In this document: in pieces, positions 20,113 to 32,711 of the stretch | Position numbering within the stretch: the stretch's first letter is position 1 | Layout: each line of letters begins with the position of its first letter | Origin: Aquilaria yunnanensis | Taxonomy: Eukaryota; Streptophyta; Magnoliopsida; Malvales; Thymelaeaceae | Length of the DNA: 64,000 nt | NCBI GenBank assembly: GCA_039654915.1 | Contig: CM077593.1 | Location: 40,456,501 to 40,520,500 of the forward strand | Direction of reading: 5' to 3' | Notes under the pieces: generated by a model | The model's input: the letters and a program-made list of their open reading frames with translations, nothing else | What the model was told of the DNA's origin: nothing | Database searches by the model: none | Position numbers and translations under genes: made by a program

Positions 20113-20979
20113 TGATAGCCAAAGGCTGTCGCCTCAATCTGGCCGAATACCCTGCCACAACAACGGCCAGAAGAACTGGCGCTTCCCGGGAATAGGTGGA
20201 ATCATGCACCTCGGGAGATAGCCTGAGAGCTCCGAGCCTCGGCACGCCAGTAAAACTTGAGGACTCCATTCGCCCCCCAAGGTTGTGAACAACGCGCCTT
20301 CGGAAAAGTGGCACCAGACATTGCTGCCCGAATATGATATCCCCGAAGGCGGAACCCCCTGGAACTGGGAACCCCCGAACTGAGGGTAGGCTTCCCGAAG
20401 AGGCTCTGTCCGAACTAGAGGACGACCTCGCCCAGGGACCCCGGGAGTACGGCAGGCTCATTTAAGGAAGCATTTAAGGAAGCCTCTGACACGTCCCACC
20501 ACAGACGTAAAAAGTCGCCCTGACGCGCAGACGCCATTAGAATCATATCATGGCCCCTCTCAGCACAAGGCTCGAGGCCATCTAGTTACCAACTATCTGT
20601 CCCCTACGCCCAGACGTTCAGGAGCATCCGACCGCACACGTGTCATGATCTGAACGGGCTAGGTATTCCTATATATACAGGAAATAAATACTTGACAGGA
20701 GGTTGGCAGGCCGGAGATACAGCTCCCATACTCTGAGAAAAGACCAGGCGAGACTTTTCTGCCTTTCTCTTTGAGCTAGTGACTTTCTCCTTCTTCCGGC
20801 CACCACTGACTTGGGCGTCGGAGGCTCCCCCCCCGGAAAAACACTCCGGGGGCCTCCTAACCCTGTTTCCCAGTTTTCCAGGTACTCTCCTAGAGGCGAT
20901 CCACCTTCTAGGCGTTCTCCCTCCTAGAAGTCTCCTCAACAGTCATCATGACTCACAACGATGAGGCCCTGGGCCATCA
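20113..20979 (+). repeat. R1 3' LTR
   Basis: 867 bp, same ends as the 5' LTR, followed directly by target duplication CAAGG (20980-20984). Differences from the 5' LTR seen by eye include one in the CCCGGG block near 20189, one near 20267, two in the 20536-20556 region and one near 20910. Confidence 0.97.
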
Positions 20980-20984
20980 CAAGG

Positions 20985-21062
20985 CATACACTTAATTCTT
21001 TCAGTGTCTAGGATGTGTGCCCATCAAGTATACTAATCCAATGCATGACAACCAAGAAACTC
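20985..21062 (-). repeat. TkA 5' LTR, segment 2 of 3
   Basis: 78 bp between the R1 and TkB insertions, matching 6408-6476 of the TkA 3' LTR. The last five bases (AACTC, 21058-21062) are the left target duplication of TkB. Confidence 0.88.
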
Positions 21063-23623
21063 TATCACACCTTACACAGGCCCTGGCCCATTCACTCTGT
21101 ACTACACTCACCCAACTAAGATTATTCTAGAGTGTTATTGGAACTTTTAATTCAGCCAACCAAAGTAACTTAACATTAAGTCTTATTTTCTTAAGGTATT
21201 TAGCCTGGGAGGTAGGCCAGGAGGCTTATGAGTAGTACCCAATTACTTACTTGCAGCAGAAGTAGAGCCCAAAATAGTAACTTGCAAGACAAGCAAGGCT
21301 GTAATAGGTAACTTGCATTACAAGCAAGGCAAACACTCAATGGAATTTAAGTGTTTAGGATGTGTGCAATCAAGTGTGCTACTTAGAATGGCAACCAAGA
21401 AGCCCAAGGTACAACAAATTTGAAAACTCATGTTTGAGTGCACATGAACATTTCGGCCATAAATAGTACATGGGAGGTTCATAAGATAAACGTACTTCAC
21501 ATTCATACCAATTATATACATAGGTCCATAAGTTGTCATGTACAAAACCATAGCACATAAACAAACATAACTCGGCCTACTAAGGTACTCCATGTACCAC
21601 AAAACAACTAGGCACATCTGAGACTACATATATATGTATGTCCAAAGTAGTCTACCTAGTACAGATACATGGCTACATGCCATGATTCACCAAAGTTTTC
21701 ATTTGCCAAGTTATGTTTACAAACTGAAACCCCTACTCTCCAAACAGAACCTTCAGTGTGCCATAAAGCGGGACACACAGCAGCATAAGTCCTATGGCCA
21801 TGTTCATGGTCATAAAAGTGAAGACCACTACCAGAGGTAATGTCTACACATCCATCCTGTACACCTAGACAGATCCCACTCTACAAGCCTGCACAACTCA
21901 AGACATAAGTCTCGGGCAACTTCAATAAAAGACTTGTAATGTATAAAGTTAAGCAAGCCAAGCACACATAGGCACATACCTTAGTACACAAGCAAAGCTA
22001 GCACAACACAATAGCAACTCAAGCTACACTAACTCAGACCAAATATCCTTTCCTGAAAAACAAGATTATGGGCAATGAGTACTAATACTCAATGGAGTTC
22101 ACTACTATTACCAACTCATAAAGAGTTTGTTTAGTTAAGCCGAGTATACAACTCAATACTTAACCTCCATTTGCTCATAATGTCCTGCAAAAAAATAAGA
22201 CACAAAGACAAGAAAACCACAACATATATATATACATACTAGCATGTCCGAGACATATAAACCATAATAGCAAGTAAATGGTTAGCAAGCACAAAGCAAC
22301 ACTCAAGCACACAATGAATACACTCACACACCACAATGACCATTCGGCCAAATACCATAACATGTGTCATTGTGCACCTTTGCACATCAACCTTCAACAT
22401 AAAGTCCACATCCACTAGAGCTCCGAAATAGATAGCAAATTGGCCTCATTTACTAGGATTTCTAACACATGCCCATAGTTAATTAGCTAATCAACAAACA
22501 TAACCAAATCATCACCATAGCCCATCAAGTAACTAAGGTCATTTAGCATATTTGACCATCACTTAGCTACTTTATCACTTTAATCATGGTATATTACCAA
22601 GCAATCAAGTAGTTTAGTGAACCCTACCTCAAACAAAGCTTGATTTCTTCTCGGTTATGCTCAAACATCCAAACCGAAATGCTCCTCAACCTAATGGCCT
22701 AATAGATTACCAATTAGGCGTCAATACCCCTTGTTCATGGAATCTATACCATGTATTCAAGGAAATCACAAGTAATTACCTCAATCTCAAGCTTGAATGT
22801 CTCGAGCTCCCTTGTTTATTCAAATCAAAACTCAATCATGAATTGCCTAGTGCCAAAAATGGAAACTCCAAGCTTGATTCTTCACTCAAGTTCCAATTTG
22901 CCTCATTTCTGCTCTAATCCGAAACCATTTCGGTGGAAGCTCAAGAACACCACAAAGCCAGCTTTCAGCCTTGGAGAAGTAAGCCCGAAATGAAGGCAAA
23001 TGGGTTAGTGGAACCATGCATTTCTGGTGATAAGCCACATGTAACTAAAGTGGCATAAAGATAGCTTTTGGCCTCAATAATCTTGCATGGCTCATTCAAC
23101 CCTCCATGGCTTCATTACATCATTTTCACCACTAAAACATAAGTACATTTCGACACTAACATCACTTCATGGCTCACATTGCCAAGCACAAATCAAAAGA
23201 ATCCAAAATGACCATTAATCCAATGTATATTCCTGGCCAAGTACTTGCAGAAGTACTAATTAGGTAAATCAAGGCAATGATGCCTTATTTCCTTAGTGGG
23301 GAACATGATTTGACTAGTCATCATTGGAATTTACCAAATTTGGCCTAGTATCCCACTAGTCCCCTTATAACTTTGCATGGCCGAAAGTTCCCATTCATAG
23401 TTTGTAGTTTCACTAGCACCACTAGTTCAAATGTGCATTTTAGTCCTCCTACTTTATTTTCTTGCAATCATCCCATGGCCATTTTCTTTGTGCATTTAGG
23501 ACCCGAAAGTACCCAACTTAGCACATACACCACTATGCTTTGCTTTCACAGTTCTTCCATGTTTTCATGGTGTTTCTTCTTATTTCCTTCACCTCGGCCA
23601 AGTATTAGGAAATGAACCAAACA
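21063..23623 (-). repeat. TkB 3' LTR (2561 bp)
   Basis: On the plus strand it runs from TATCACACC (mutated from TGTCACACC) to GAACCAAACA. It has 58 bp near 22172-22230 that are missing from the 5' LTR. No coding sequence was recognised in it; open frames here are short and not conserved between the two LTRs. Confidence 0.93.
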
Positions 23624-23637
23624 ATTCCTCCCTCCTT
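23624..23637 (-). promoter_or_regulatory. TkB polypurine tract
   Basis: The minus strand reads AAGGAGGGAGGAAT, directly before the 3' LTR boundary. The TkD tract at 2614-2626 is nearly the same. Confidence 0.88.
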
Positions 23638-23941
23638 AAAAAATTTGGTCCTCCAAATTCTTCACTAATATAGGGTACAACTGATACTTGTTGGCAATTT
23701 CCTCTTCCACTTCCCAGGTTGACTCTTCAGGAGAGTTTTTACTCCCTTGTACCTTAATCATAGAAATCCATCTGCTTCTCAACTTCCTGGTATCTCTTGC
23801 CAAGAACTGGATTGGCACATTTTCATAAGAAAGGTTTGGTGCCACAGTTACAGTAGCAGGTATCTCTATCTGCTTGAAGCTTGGAACATACTTCTTGAGT
23901 AAGCTAACATGAAACACATTATGTTTGATATGGCCCAACAT
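23636..23941 (-). pseudogene. TkB integrase C-terminus and chromodomain
   Basis: The frame is shifted relative to the rest of pol by a small deletion near 23940, where about 20 residues present in TkD (between GPHQ and HDVFHVS) are missing. It then reads HNVFHVSLLKKYVPS and a chromodomain-like stretch (RKLRSRWISMIKV, then STWEVEEEI) ending LEDQIF. Chromodomains direct chromovirus integration to heterochromatin; here the domain is uncoupled from the polyprotein. Confidence 0.88.
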
Positions 23942-25151
23942 ATCTGGGTGCTAGTTTTCCCGTTTTCCCAAATCTAATTACTTCTTTCATGGGAGAAACT
24001 TTGAGCCACACCCAGTCCCCTTCCTGGAATTCCAGGTCTCTTCTCTTTTTTAGGTTGGCATAGGCTTGCTGCCTATCATTTGCAGTCTTGATCCTAGCTT
24101 GGATCAGTGTCATCTTCTCAGTAGTTTCCTTAATAATGTCTGGCCCCAACTCCAATTTATCTTCTGGCTGGTGCCAGCAATGAGGAGTAATAGATTTCTT
24201 GCCATATAAGGCATCATAAGGAGCCATTCCTATCACTGAATGATAGCCATTATTGTAGGAAAACTCTATTAATGGGAGATGTACATCCCATTCACCCTGG
24301 AAGTCTATTACACAACATCTCAGCATATCTTCTAGAGTCTGTATGGTTCTTTCTATCTGTCCATCAGTCTGTGGATGGTAAGCAGAACTAAACTTGAGCT
24401 TAGTGCCCAATGCCTGATGTAGGGACTTCCAGAACCTAGAAACAAACCTAGGATCCCTATCTGACACTATGTCATCAGGTACCCCATGCAACCTCACTAT
24501 TTCCTTTATATAGAGTTGAGCTCGTTTGTCCAGAGGATCAGTGAGATTCATGGGAAGGAACTGAGCTGCCTTGGTCAGTCTATCCACAATGACCCATATG
24601 GCATTATGCTTCCTTCTTGTCAGTGGCATTCCCCCTGCAAAATCCATTGATATGGACCCCCATTACCTCTCAGGCATGGGAAAGCTTTGTTGCTTCCCTC
24701 CTGGTTTCTGGTGTTCCACCTTTACCTGCTGACACATTTCACAACTAGCTATATGTGTGCTAATGTGCTTCTTCATATATGGCCACCAAAAATATACTCT
24801 AAGAGTGTGGTACATCTTTGTGGCCCCTGGGTGCATGCTCAACTTACTAGAGTGAGCTTCCTCCAGAATTTGAACCCTCAGGTTGTCGTTTTCAGGCACA
24901 TATAACCTATTCTGGAAGTATAGCACCCCTTGGTTAAAGGAAAAACCTTGGTATAGTTCTCCCTTTTTCTGACCAGAAATCAGTTCCATTTCCTCATCAC
25001 CAGCTTGAGCTTCCTTGATAAGCTCCTTCCATTCTAGTGTAATGGTGAGTACATTTAGTTGCCCACTTTCCTTAGCTAGCCATTGACTTGACAGGCAAGT
25101 AAGGCTCAGGCTGTCGGCCTTATGCTCAGTTTCACCACCTTTGAGCACTCA
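23942..25151 (-). pseudogene. TkB integrase
   Basis: The zinc finger (H-SKLSMHPGATK, CEMCQQ) is followed by the DDE core: D in SMDFAGG, D in VSDRDPRF and E in DGQIERTIQ. All three catalytic acids are present, but in-frame stops at 24663 and 25149 break the polyprotein. It is closely related to the TkD relic at 1442-2626. Confidence 0.9.
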
Positions 25152-26438
25152 TGTGTAGCTTCTACCCAAAGCATCTGCCACTACATTGGCTTTCCCAGCT
25201 GTGTATTCAATTACATAGTCAAAGTCCTTCAAATATTCCAACCACCTCCTTTGTCTCATATTCAAGTCCTTCTGAGTAAAAAGGTATTTCAGACTTTTGT
25301 GGTCTGTAAACACTTGGAATCTGCTACCAAGAAGATAGTGTCTCCATTGCTTGAGAGCAAAGACCACTGCTGCCAATTCCAGGTCATGTACTAGATACTT
25401 CTATTCATGTGGTCTCAATTGTCTAGACCCAAAAGCAATGGCCTGCTTCTCCTGCATTAGGACACATCCTAGCCCTACATGAGATGCATCAGTATACACC
25501 TCATATTCATTTTCAGGGTCTGGCAGGACTAGTCTAGGAGTTGTGGTCAGTCTTCTCTTTAGCTCTTCAAAGCTTTCTTCACATTTTGTTTCCCAGATAA
25601 ACTTCTGGTTCTTTCTGGTTAATTGAGTTATAGGTGCTGCTAGAAGGGAAAATTTTGGTACAAACCTTCTGTAATAGCCAGCCAACTCCGGGACCCTTCT
25701 GACTTCTCTCACACTATGGGGCTGCTTCCAATCCAGGATTGACCTTACCTTTTTAGGACCCACGGCCAACCCTTGATCATTTATTATATGACCCAAAAAT
25801 CCAATTTCTTGAGTCCAGAATTTGCATTTACTCAGCTTTCCATAAAGTTTATGTTCTTGGAGCAAGCCAAGAAATACTTTTAGGTGTTCTTAATGAGTTT
25901 CCTCATCTTTTGAGTACACCAAAATATCATCAATAACCACCACCACAAAGTGGTCTAGGTGTGCTCTGAACACCCTTTGCATTAAGTCCATAAAGAATGC
26001 AGGTACATTAGTAAGCCGAAATGGCATTACTGTATACTCAAAGTGTCCATACCTAGACCTGAAAGCAGTATTGGGTATGTACTCCTCCCTTACCCTTAAC
26101 TGGAAATATCCAGATCTCAAATCTATTTTGGAGAACACTTTTGCTCCCTTCAACTGATCAAACAGCTCTTCTATCCTTGGGAGAGGATACTTGTTCTTTA
26201 TGGTTAATGCATTTAGTTTTCTGTAATCAATACAGAGTCTAAGGGTGCCATCCTTCTTTTTCACAAACAACACAATTGCTCCCCAAGAAGACATACTGGG
26301 TCTAATGAACCCTTTCTCAAGTAGTTCATCTAACTGTTTCCTGAGTTCTACCATCTTAGGTAATGCCATCATATATGGAGTAATGAATACTGGTGCTGCT
26401 CCTGGTACCAGCTTAATTTCAAACTCCACCTTCCTCAA
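25152..26438 (-). pseudogene. TkB reverse transcriptase and RNase H
   Basis: RT blocks [36 protein letters not shown] and the catalytic [10 protein letters not shown] are present. RNase H follows ([30 protein letters not shown]). In-frame stops occur at 25890 (TAA) and 25401 (TAG). The frame is otherwise continuous with protease and integrase, showing a single ancestral gag-pol. Confidence 0.92.
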
Positions 26439-26498
26439 GGGTGGTAATCCAGGTAGGGCTGTAGGAAAGACTCCTGGAAAATCCTGAACTATAGGTAT

Positions 26499-27092
26499 CT
26501 ACCTAAGTTCATCTGATACTCCCTGGTCATTAAGTTCCAGGCACTCATGCTCACTTTCTAGAGTTACCAGCTCCAGTACTTCCAAGTGATAGTCCATAGA
26601 TAACTCTAAGGACTTATCTAAGTCATATGGTATACCACCAGGCATTATTAATTGTCTAGCATGACAATCAATGACTACTTTATTTTCTCCTAACCAATTC
26701 ATACCTAGGATCACATCATAATCATGTGTCTCTAGCACTATGAGATTTGTTTTCAGTTTTAGCTTGTCTATCTGGATTTCACAATTTTCAACCATATGAT
26801 AAGTAAATAAAACTTCATTGCCACCTGTTCTTACCAAGTACATATTGGTCATATATTTTACTTCTAGATTCATGGCCTTAACCAAGCTATTAGATATTAC
26901 AGACAATGAAGCTCCAGTATCAAACAAAGCAGACACTATTTGGCCATTAAGGTAAATAGTACCTTTTAAGGCCCTCCTGCTAGTCCTTTGCTGACTAGTC
27001 TCCCTGCTTGCATCCTCAGCCTCTAGTGCTTCCTACACTTTTCTGGAAGACTCCAACTGAAATACCCTACCTGGAGGTGCACCAGGTCTTCT
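26499..27092 (-). pseudogene. TkB aspartic protease
   Basis: Active-site motif ALFDTGASLSVI and ILGMNWLG block in frame with gag and RT. Stops lie at 26499 (TAG) and near 27034 (TAG). It is the same segment as TkA 7150-7803. Confidence 0.9.
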
Positions 27093-30000
27093 TTACTCCT
27101 GAGGTACTCTTGGTGCTAGCCTCCCTCCCTGGGCTGGCACCTGAGTCCTCGTTTGGGGCATAGGGATTTGCTCCCTTGGTCCTCTGGCATTAAAATTTCC
27201 TAGCAACTTCCTGTTGTCATCACCTCTCTTTGGGCAATCTCTGACCCAGTGATCTGGTGCTCCACATCTGTGACATCCAGTGGAAGCTTTGAAACATGGC
27301 TTGTTGCCATGAAATCTTCCACAAGTATTGCACTGAGGACCATACTGCTGTGATTGTGATCCTCTTTCCCTCTTATTTTCTTTTCCGCCCCCACTTCGAT
27401 CCTTTTTTTCTCTCGGCCTCTTCTGATGATGGCCTTTCTGGGTCCCAGTTCCACTTCTAGGCCCACTCCTTGATTTTTCCCTGAATTCTTGTTCCAATGC
27501 CAGCACACTTTGCATAACAGAGTAGTAGTCCCTAGCTCCCACTGCCCTAAGAATCTGCCTCAACTCAGGTCTTAGTCCCCTGATAAACCTCTTGGTCCTC
27601 AACTCTTCTTGTCCTTCATACTGAGGGGCATACCTAACTAGGTTATTAAACCTTTGTTCATACTCTAGCACACTGAGGTCACCCTGCTCCAGCTGGTCAA
27701 ACTCCACTTGCTTCTGGTCCTTTTGGGCTTCACTGACATATTGCTGGTGAAAGACCTGAAGGAAATCTGCCCACCTCATAGATCTCCTTCTAGCTGGAGG
27801 CCTCCTCTGATTTCTTTCTTGGTAATTTCTTTGTACTGCCCTCCACCAAAGCTCAGGATTACCTTATAGCCTAAAGGTGGCTAGCAGTACCTTCTGAGTG
27901 GATGTAACCTCCATTCTTTCAAAGATTTTCTCCATTTGGTATACCCAGAACTCAGCCTCATCTGGGTCACATCCTCCTCTGAAGACTGGAGGTTTCAATG
28001 CCAGGAATCCCTCTAGCTGGCCCTCCTTGAGTCCTCTTCTCCTAGGACTCTCTCTTCTCTCTTCCAGGCCACTAAATCTGTCTTTGGATGACTTACTCCT
28101 TGCTGTAGTCTCCTCAGTAAAAGGTTGAGTCCTTCTAGAGTATATATAAGCATCCCTTTCTTCAATATCTGGGTTGTCGTCATCCTCCTCCTTTGTCCTG
28201 GTTTTCTGTCTAACATCTGACCTCAGTATTCTAGCCCTAGGATATCTTCCTTCTTCATCTGCTTCCTCCTCTTCTTGATTCCCTCTAGCTTTGCTGGACT
28301 GATCATATCCCACTGGCTCTTTGCCAAGCCTTCTTCTCCTCATTCTTCCTTCTGTCTCAACCGGTTCTAAATGCTCATGGTGTTGGGCTTGGCCTCTAGA
28401 CAAGGCTTGAATTCCCAGCACTAGCTGAGCCACAGTAGCAAGTAGTGACTCCATCATCACCTCCATTCTCTCATGTCTATGTTAGGTTTTGAGAGCCAAA
28501 CAGCGCAGCGGAATTTAACCGAAACCCTCTAGGATCCAAGTGAAACGGGGTAAACCGGGTGTTCAAAAATTTTCATACCTAATTTTCGGTTGAGATCTCT
28601 CATTCAACTCTAGAGTCGAATCACAAAACCTGAATAGTTGACGTGTTCAAGCTCTCTATGGTATCCACACGAGCCTCTCGGGATCACCACCCTTCCACCA
28701 CGTCCCGGCAGATGCGTTTCTCTTGCGCTCGCAGTGCTAGCTTGCGTCCTCCAAGGAATTGCAAGAGAAGAGTGCGGCTGTACTTTGGGAGGCTAGGGCA
28801 AGGAGATCTGTAAATTTTTCACTTAAAAGTTGCATTTATAGTGAGACTCAACTTCCAGGCCTAATGGGTTTCAAAGCCCTAATCCAATTAGGATTTAATT
28901 TCGGGCTTAATAATGGCTCAACTCTTGGGCCCATTATTAATACGAAATTAAAGTGAAACCATAACCCAAATAATTAGCCCATGCACTCTAATGATCCAAA
29001 TAGCTCTATGTGTGTGACCCAATAAGCTCTTACCACGTTGGTAATGATCATAAATCACATTTATGATCACAAGCAATGAGCGGGGTCTAGCAACACATCA
29101 TTGCTACCCAAGTGACAAGATTGTTGGTGATTCGACTAAACCTTTATGATCATCACCGATATATGCCATTGTCCCTTTGTCCAAGATATCAAGACTAAGC
29201 ACAAGACATGGAATGTGTCACTCTTATATAGCCCAATCTTTGGTTTCTTGATTACCGAGTAGACCAACTTAAACTGATGACATTGATATCATATATCAAC
29301 TCATCCGAGCATGGCCATGCATTTTTCTAAGTCTTACTCTATCAAGGGGCCCGAAGATATCACTCCCGTTACATAGGAGGGACAAATCCCATCTTGATCA
29401 CACAAATCCCTCCGCATGATATGTGACATACCCAATGACCTCCTTCAAGTTCACTCAGTTACGAGCAACAAAGGAAAGTATCAAAGTATGTGACTCACAT
29501 GTAGGGAACCTTGATGATCTTAGGTCGAAGGACTACATATACCATGATCACTATGAGAATCACTTATGACACTCATATAATGATCCATGTAGTGTTCTCA
29601 TGGTGGGTCGGTCCAGTACACAAGTTCTCCAACTTGTACCCATATGTAGACTACATATCTCATATTAGTCTCCACATATGCTAGTCGTTATGTATTATTG
29701 CAACCCCCTCCACAATAATACTAGACCAGGGACATTTAAGAATATCATTATTCTAGGGTTACAAATATGTTTATTATGTTACGGAGAAACAAAACAACAA
29801 ACATAATTGCTGGATTAATGCCTTAATAAAATATCTTGACTCAATGTGCAAAAATACAATCATCTCATGATTGGCTTTTGGGCACAACACTAAGAGTCTA
29901 TCCCTGCTAGGTCCAGGTACTTGTAACTTGGCATTTGGCTCCTCGGCCATATCATGTTCCATATTACCTGCCTGTGTTTCAGGCACATTTTCCAGCATTC

Positions 30001-30106
30001 CCTCTATCTGTTGGGCTGCAGTGTCTTCTTCCTGTCTCAGGGAGTCTCTTTCCCTGCCTCTTGTTCTCATCCTGTACTTCAATTGCAAATATTCACATAT
30101 GCTCAA
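27093..30106 (-). pseudogene. TkB gag, split by a copia solo LTR
   Basis: The N-terminus (30106-29901) is R/E-rich and reads to EEPNAKLQVPG. Gag resumes at 28474 in the same frame once the solo LTR and one target-site copy are removed. Further on come FLALKPPVF, FLQVFHQQYVSEA, GLRPELRQIL and a CCHC zinc knuckle (CHRCGAPDHWVRDC, near 27230-27275). Stops are at 27864 (TAA) and 27093 (TAA). Confidence 0.9.
28480..29895 (-). repeat. Ty1/copia solo LTR in TkB gag (1416 bp)
   Basis: On the plus strand it runs from TGTTAGGTTTTG to CACTAAGA (expected CACTAACA), flanked on both sides by GTCTA (28475-28479, 29896-29900). With no internal region and a perfect target duplication, it is a solo LTR left by recombination between two LTRs. 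Same family as the LTRs at 3402, 38029, 60358 and 62006. Confidence 0.95.
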
Positions 30107-30180
30107 TAATACAAGTCTTATACAACTCAGACCCTATGTGGGACACTGTCTAGGTTAACGCTTTGCCATCCTAAAAACTC

Positions 30181-30194
30181 AAGCTCTGATACCA
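30181..30194 (-). promoter_or_regulatory. TkB primer-binding site
   Basis: The minus strand reads TGGTATCAGAGCTT, the initiator-Met tRNA type, nine bases from the 5' LTR boundary. Confidence 0.9.
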
Positions 30195-30203
30195 AACAAA
30201 GCC

Positions 30204-32706
30204 TGTCACACCTCACACAGGCCCTGGCCCATTCACTCTATACTACACTCACCCAACTAAGATTATTCTAGAGTGTTATTGGAACTTTTAATTTAGCCAA
30301 CCAAAGTACCTTAACCTTAAGTCTTATTTTCTTAACGTCTTTAGCCTGGGAGGTGGGCCAGGAGGCTTATGAGTAGTACCTAATTATTTACTTACAGCAG
30401 AAGTAGAGCCCAAAATAGTAACTTGCAAGACAAGCAAGGCTGTAATAGGTAACTTGCATTACAAGCAAGGCAAACACTCAATGAAATTTAAGTGTTTAGG
30501 ATGTGTGCAATCAAGTGTGCTACTTAGAATGGCAACTAAGAAGCCCAAGGTATCAACAAATTTGAAAACTCATGTTTGCGTGCACGTGAACATTTCGGCC
30601 ATAAATAGTACGTGGGAGGTTCACTAGATAAACATACTTCACATTCATACCAAATATATACGTAGGTCCATAAGTTGTCATGTACAAAACCATAGCACAT
30701 AAACAAACATAACTCAGCCTACTAAGGTACTCCATGTACCACAAAACAACTAGGCGCATCTGAGACTACATATATATGTACATCCAAAGTAGTCTACCTA
30801 GTACACATACATGGCTACATGCCATGATTCACCAAAGTTTTCATTTGCCAAGTTATGTTTAGAAACCGAAACCCCTACTTTCCAAACAGAACCTTCAGTG
30901 TGCCATAAAGCAGGACACACTGTAGCACAAGTCCTATGGCCATGTTCATGGTCATAAAAGTGAAGACCACTACCAGAGCTAATGTCCACACATCCATGCT
31001 ACACACCTAGACAGATCCCACTCTACAAGCCTGCACAACTCAAGACATAAGTCTCGGCCAACTTCAATAAAAGACTTGTAATGTATAAAGTTAAGCAAGC
31101 CAAGCACACATAGGCACATACCTTAGTACACAAGCAAAGCTAGCACAACACAATAGCAACTCAAGCTACACTAACTCAGACCGAATATCCTTTCCTGAAA
31201 AATAAGATTATGGGCAATGAGTACTAATACTCAGTAGAGTTCACTACTATTACCAACTCATAAAGAGTTTATTTAGTTAAGCCGAGTATACAACTCAAGA
31301 CTTAACCTCCATTTGCTCATACTAGCATGTCCGAGACATATAAACCATAATAGCAAGTAAATGGTTGGCAACCACAAAGCAACACTCAAGCACACAATGA
31401 ACACACTCACACACCACAATGACCATTCGGCCAAATACTATAGCATGTGTCATTGTGCACCTTTGCACATCAAACTTCAACATAAAGTCCACATCCACTA
31501 GAGCTCCGAAATACCTAGAAAATTGGCCTCATTTACTAGGATTTCTAACACATGCCCATAGTTAATTAGCTAATGAACAAACACAACCGAATCATCACCA
31601 TAGCCCATCAAGTAACTAAGGCCATTTAGCATATTTAACCATCACTTAGCTACCTTAACACTTGAATCATGGTATATTACCAAGCAATCAAGTAGTTTAG
31701 TGAACCCTACCTCAAACAAAGCTTGAGTTCTTCTCGGTTATGCTTAAACATCCAAACCGAAATGCTCCTCAACCAAATGGCCTAACACATTACCAATTAG
31801 GCGTGAATACCCCTTATTCGTGGAAACTATACCATGTATTCAAGGAAATCACAAGTAATTACCTCAATCTCAAGCTTGAATGTCTCGGCCTCCCTTGTTT
31901 ATTCAAATCAAAACTCAATCTTGAATTGCCTAGTGCCAAAAATAGAAACTCCAAGCTTGATTCTACACTCAAGCTCAAATTTGCCTCCTTTGTGCTCTAA
32001 TCTGAAACCATTTCGGTGGAAGCTCAAGAACCCCACAAAGGCTAGCTTTCGGCCTTGGAGAAGTAAGCCCGAAATGAAGGCAAATGGGTTAGTGGAACCA
32101 TGCATTTTCGATGATAAGCCACATGTAACTAAAGTGGCATAAAGCTAGCTTTCGGCCTTATTAATCTTGCATGGCTCATTTAACCCTCCATGGCTTCATT
32201 ACATCATTTTCACCACTAAAACATAAGTACATTTCGGCACTAACATCACTTCATGGCTCACATTGCCAAGCACAAATAAAAAGAATCCAAAATGACCATT
32301 AATCCCATGTATATTCCGGCCAAGTACTTGCACAAGTACTAATTAGGCAAGTCAAGGCAATGATGCCTTATTTCCTTAGTGGGGAACATGATTTGACTTG
32401 TCATCATTGGAATTTACCAAATTTGGCCTAGTATCCCACTAGTCCCCTTATAACTTTGCATGGCCAAAAGTTCCCATTCATAGTTTGTAGTTTCACTAGC
32501 ACCACTAGTTCAAATGTGCATTTTAGTCCTCCAACTTTATTTTCTTGCAATCTTCCCATGGCCATTTTCTTTGTGCATTTAGGGCCTGAAAGTCCTCAAC
32601 TTAGCATATACACCACTATGCTTTGCTTTCACAGTTCTTCCATGTTTTCATGGTGTTTCTCCTTATTTCCTTCGCCTAGGTCAAGTATTAGCAAATGAAC
32701 CTAACA
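30204..32706 (-). repeat. TkB 5' LTR (2503 bp)
   Basis: On the plus strand it runs from TGTCACACC to GAACCTAACA. It is shorter than the 3' LTR by a 58-bp deletion near 31320 whose edges share CATA. No gene was recognised. Confidence 0.93.
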
Positions 32707-32711
32707 AACCC

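Larger units (their letters stand above)
9730..20979 (+). mobile_element. R1: intact Tat-lineage Ty3/gypsy retrotransposon (11,250 bp)
   Basis: Complete element with 867-bp LTRs (9730-10596 and 20113-20979), primer site, uninterrupted gag-pol, spliced antisense gene, polypurine tract and the perfect target duplication CAAGG (9725-9729, 20980-20984). By eye the LTRs differ at about five positions (0.6%), indicating recent insertion. The dual RNase H, absence of a chromodomain and antisense gene downstream of pol are hallmarks of the Tat lineage, Retand-like. It is inserted in the 5' LTR of TkA; the empty-site sequence is preserved at 6390-6420. Confidence 0.97.
21063..32706 (-). mobile_element. 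Chromovirus TkB, full-length but decayed
   Basis: Minus-strand Ty3/gypsy Tekay/Del-type element with both LTRs, primer site, gag-pol and polypurine tract. The target duplication is AACTC/AACCC (21058-21062, 32707-32711), and the unoccupied site is visible at 6476-6486. It carries a copia solo LTR in gag. LTRs differ by roughly 4% plus a 58-bp indel, so TkB is intermediate in age between TkA and R1. Confidence 0.95.

Noticed and set aside
19595..20461. 288-aa minus-strand open frame across the R1 3' LTR (also 46646-47512 in R2)
   Set aside because: It spans the LTR and the non-coding promoter region, overlaps TATA, polypurine tract and LTR boundary, and has no recognisable domain. Its repetition merely follows from the repeated LTR.
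23636..26438. Centromere-specific (CRM) chromovirus
   Set aside because: The tail after integrase reads as a conventional chromodomain-like stretch (RSRWISMIKV, STWEVEEEI), and the LTRs of 2-2.5 kb are too long for CRM. Tekay/Del fits better.
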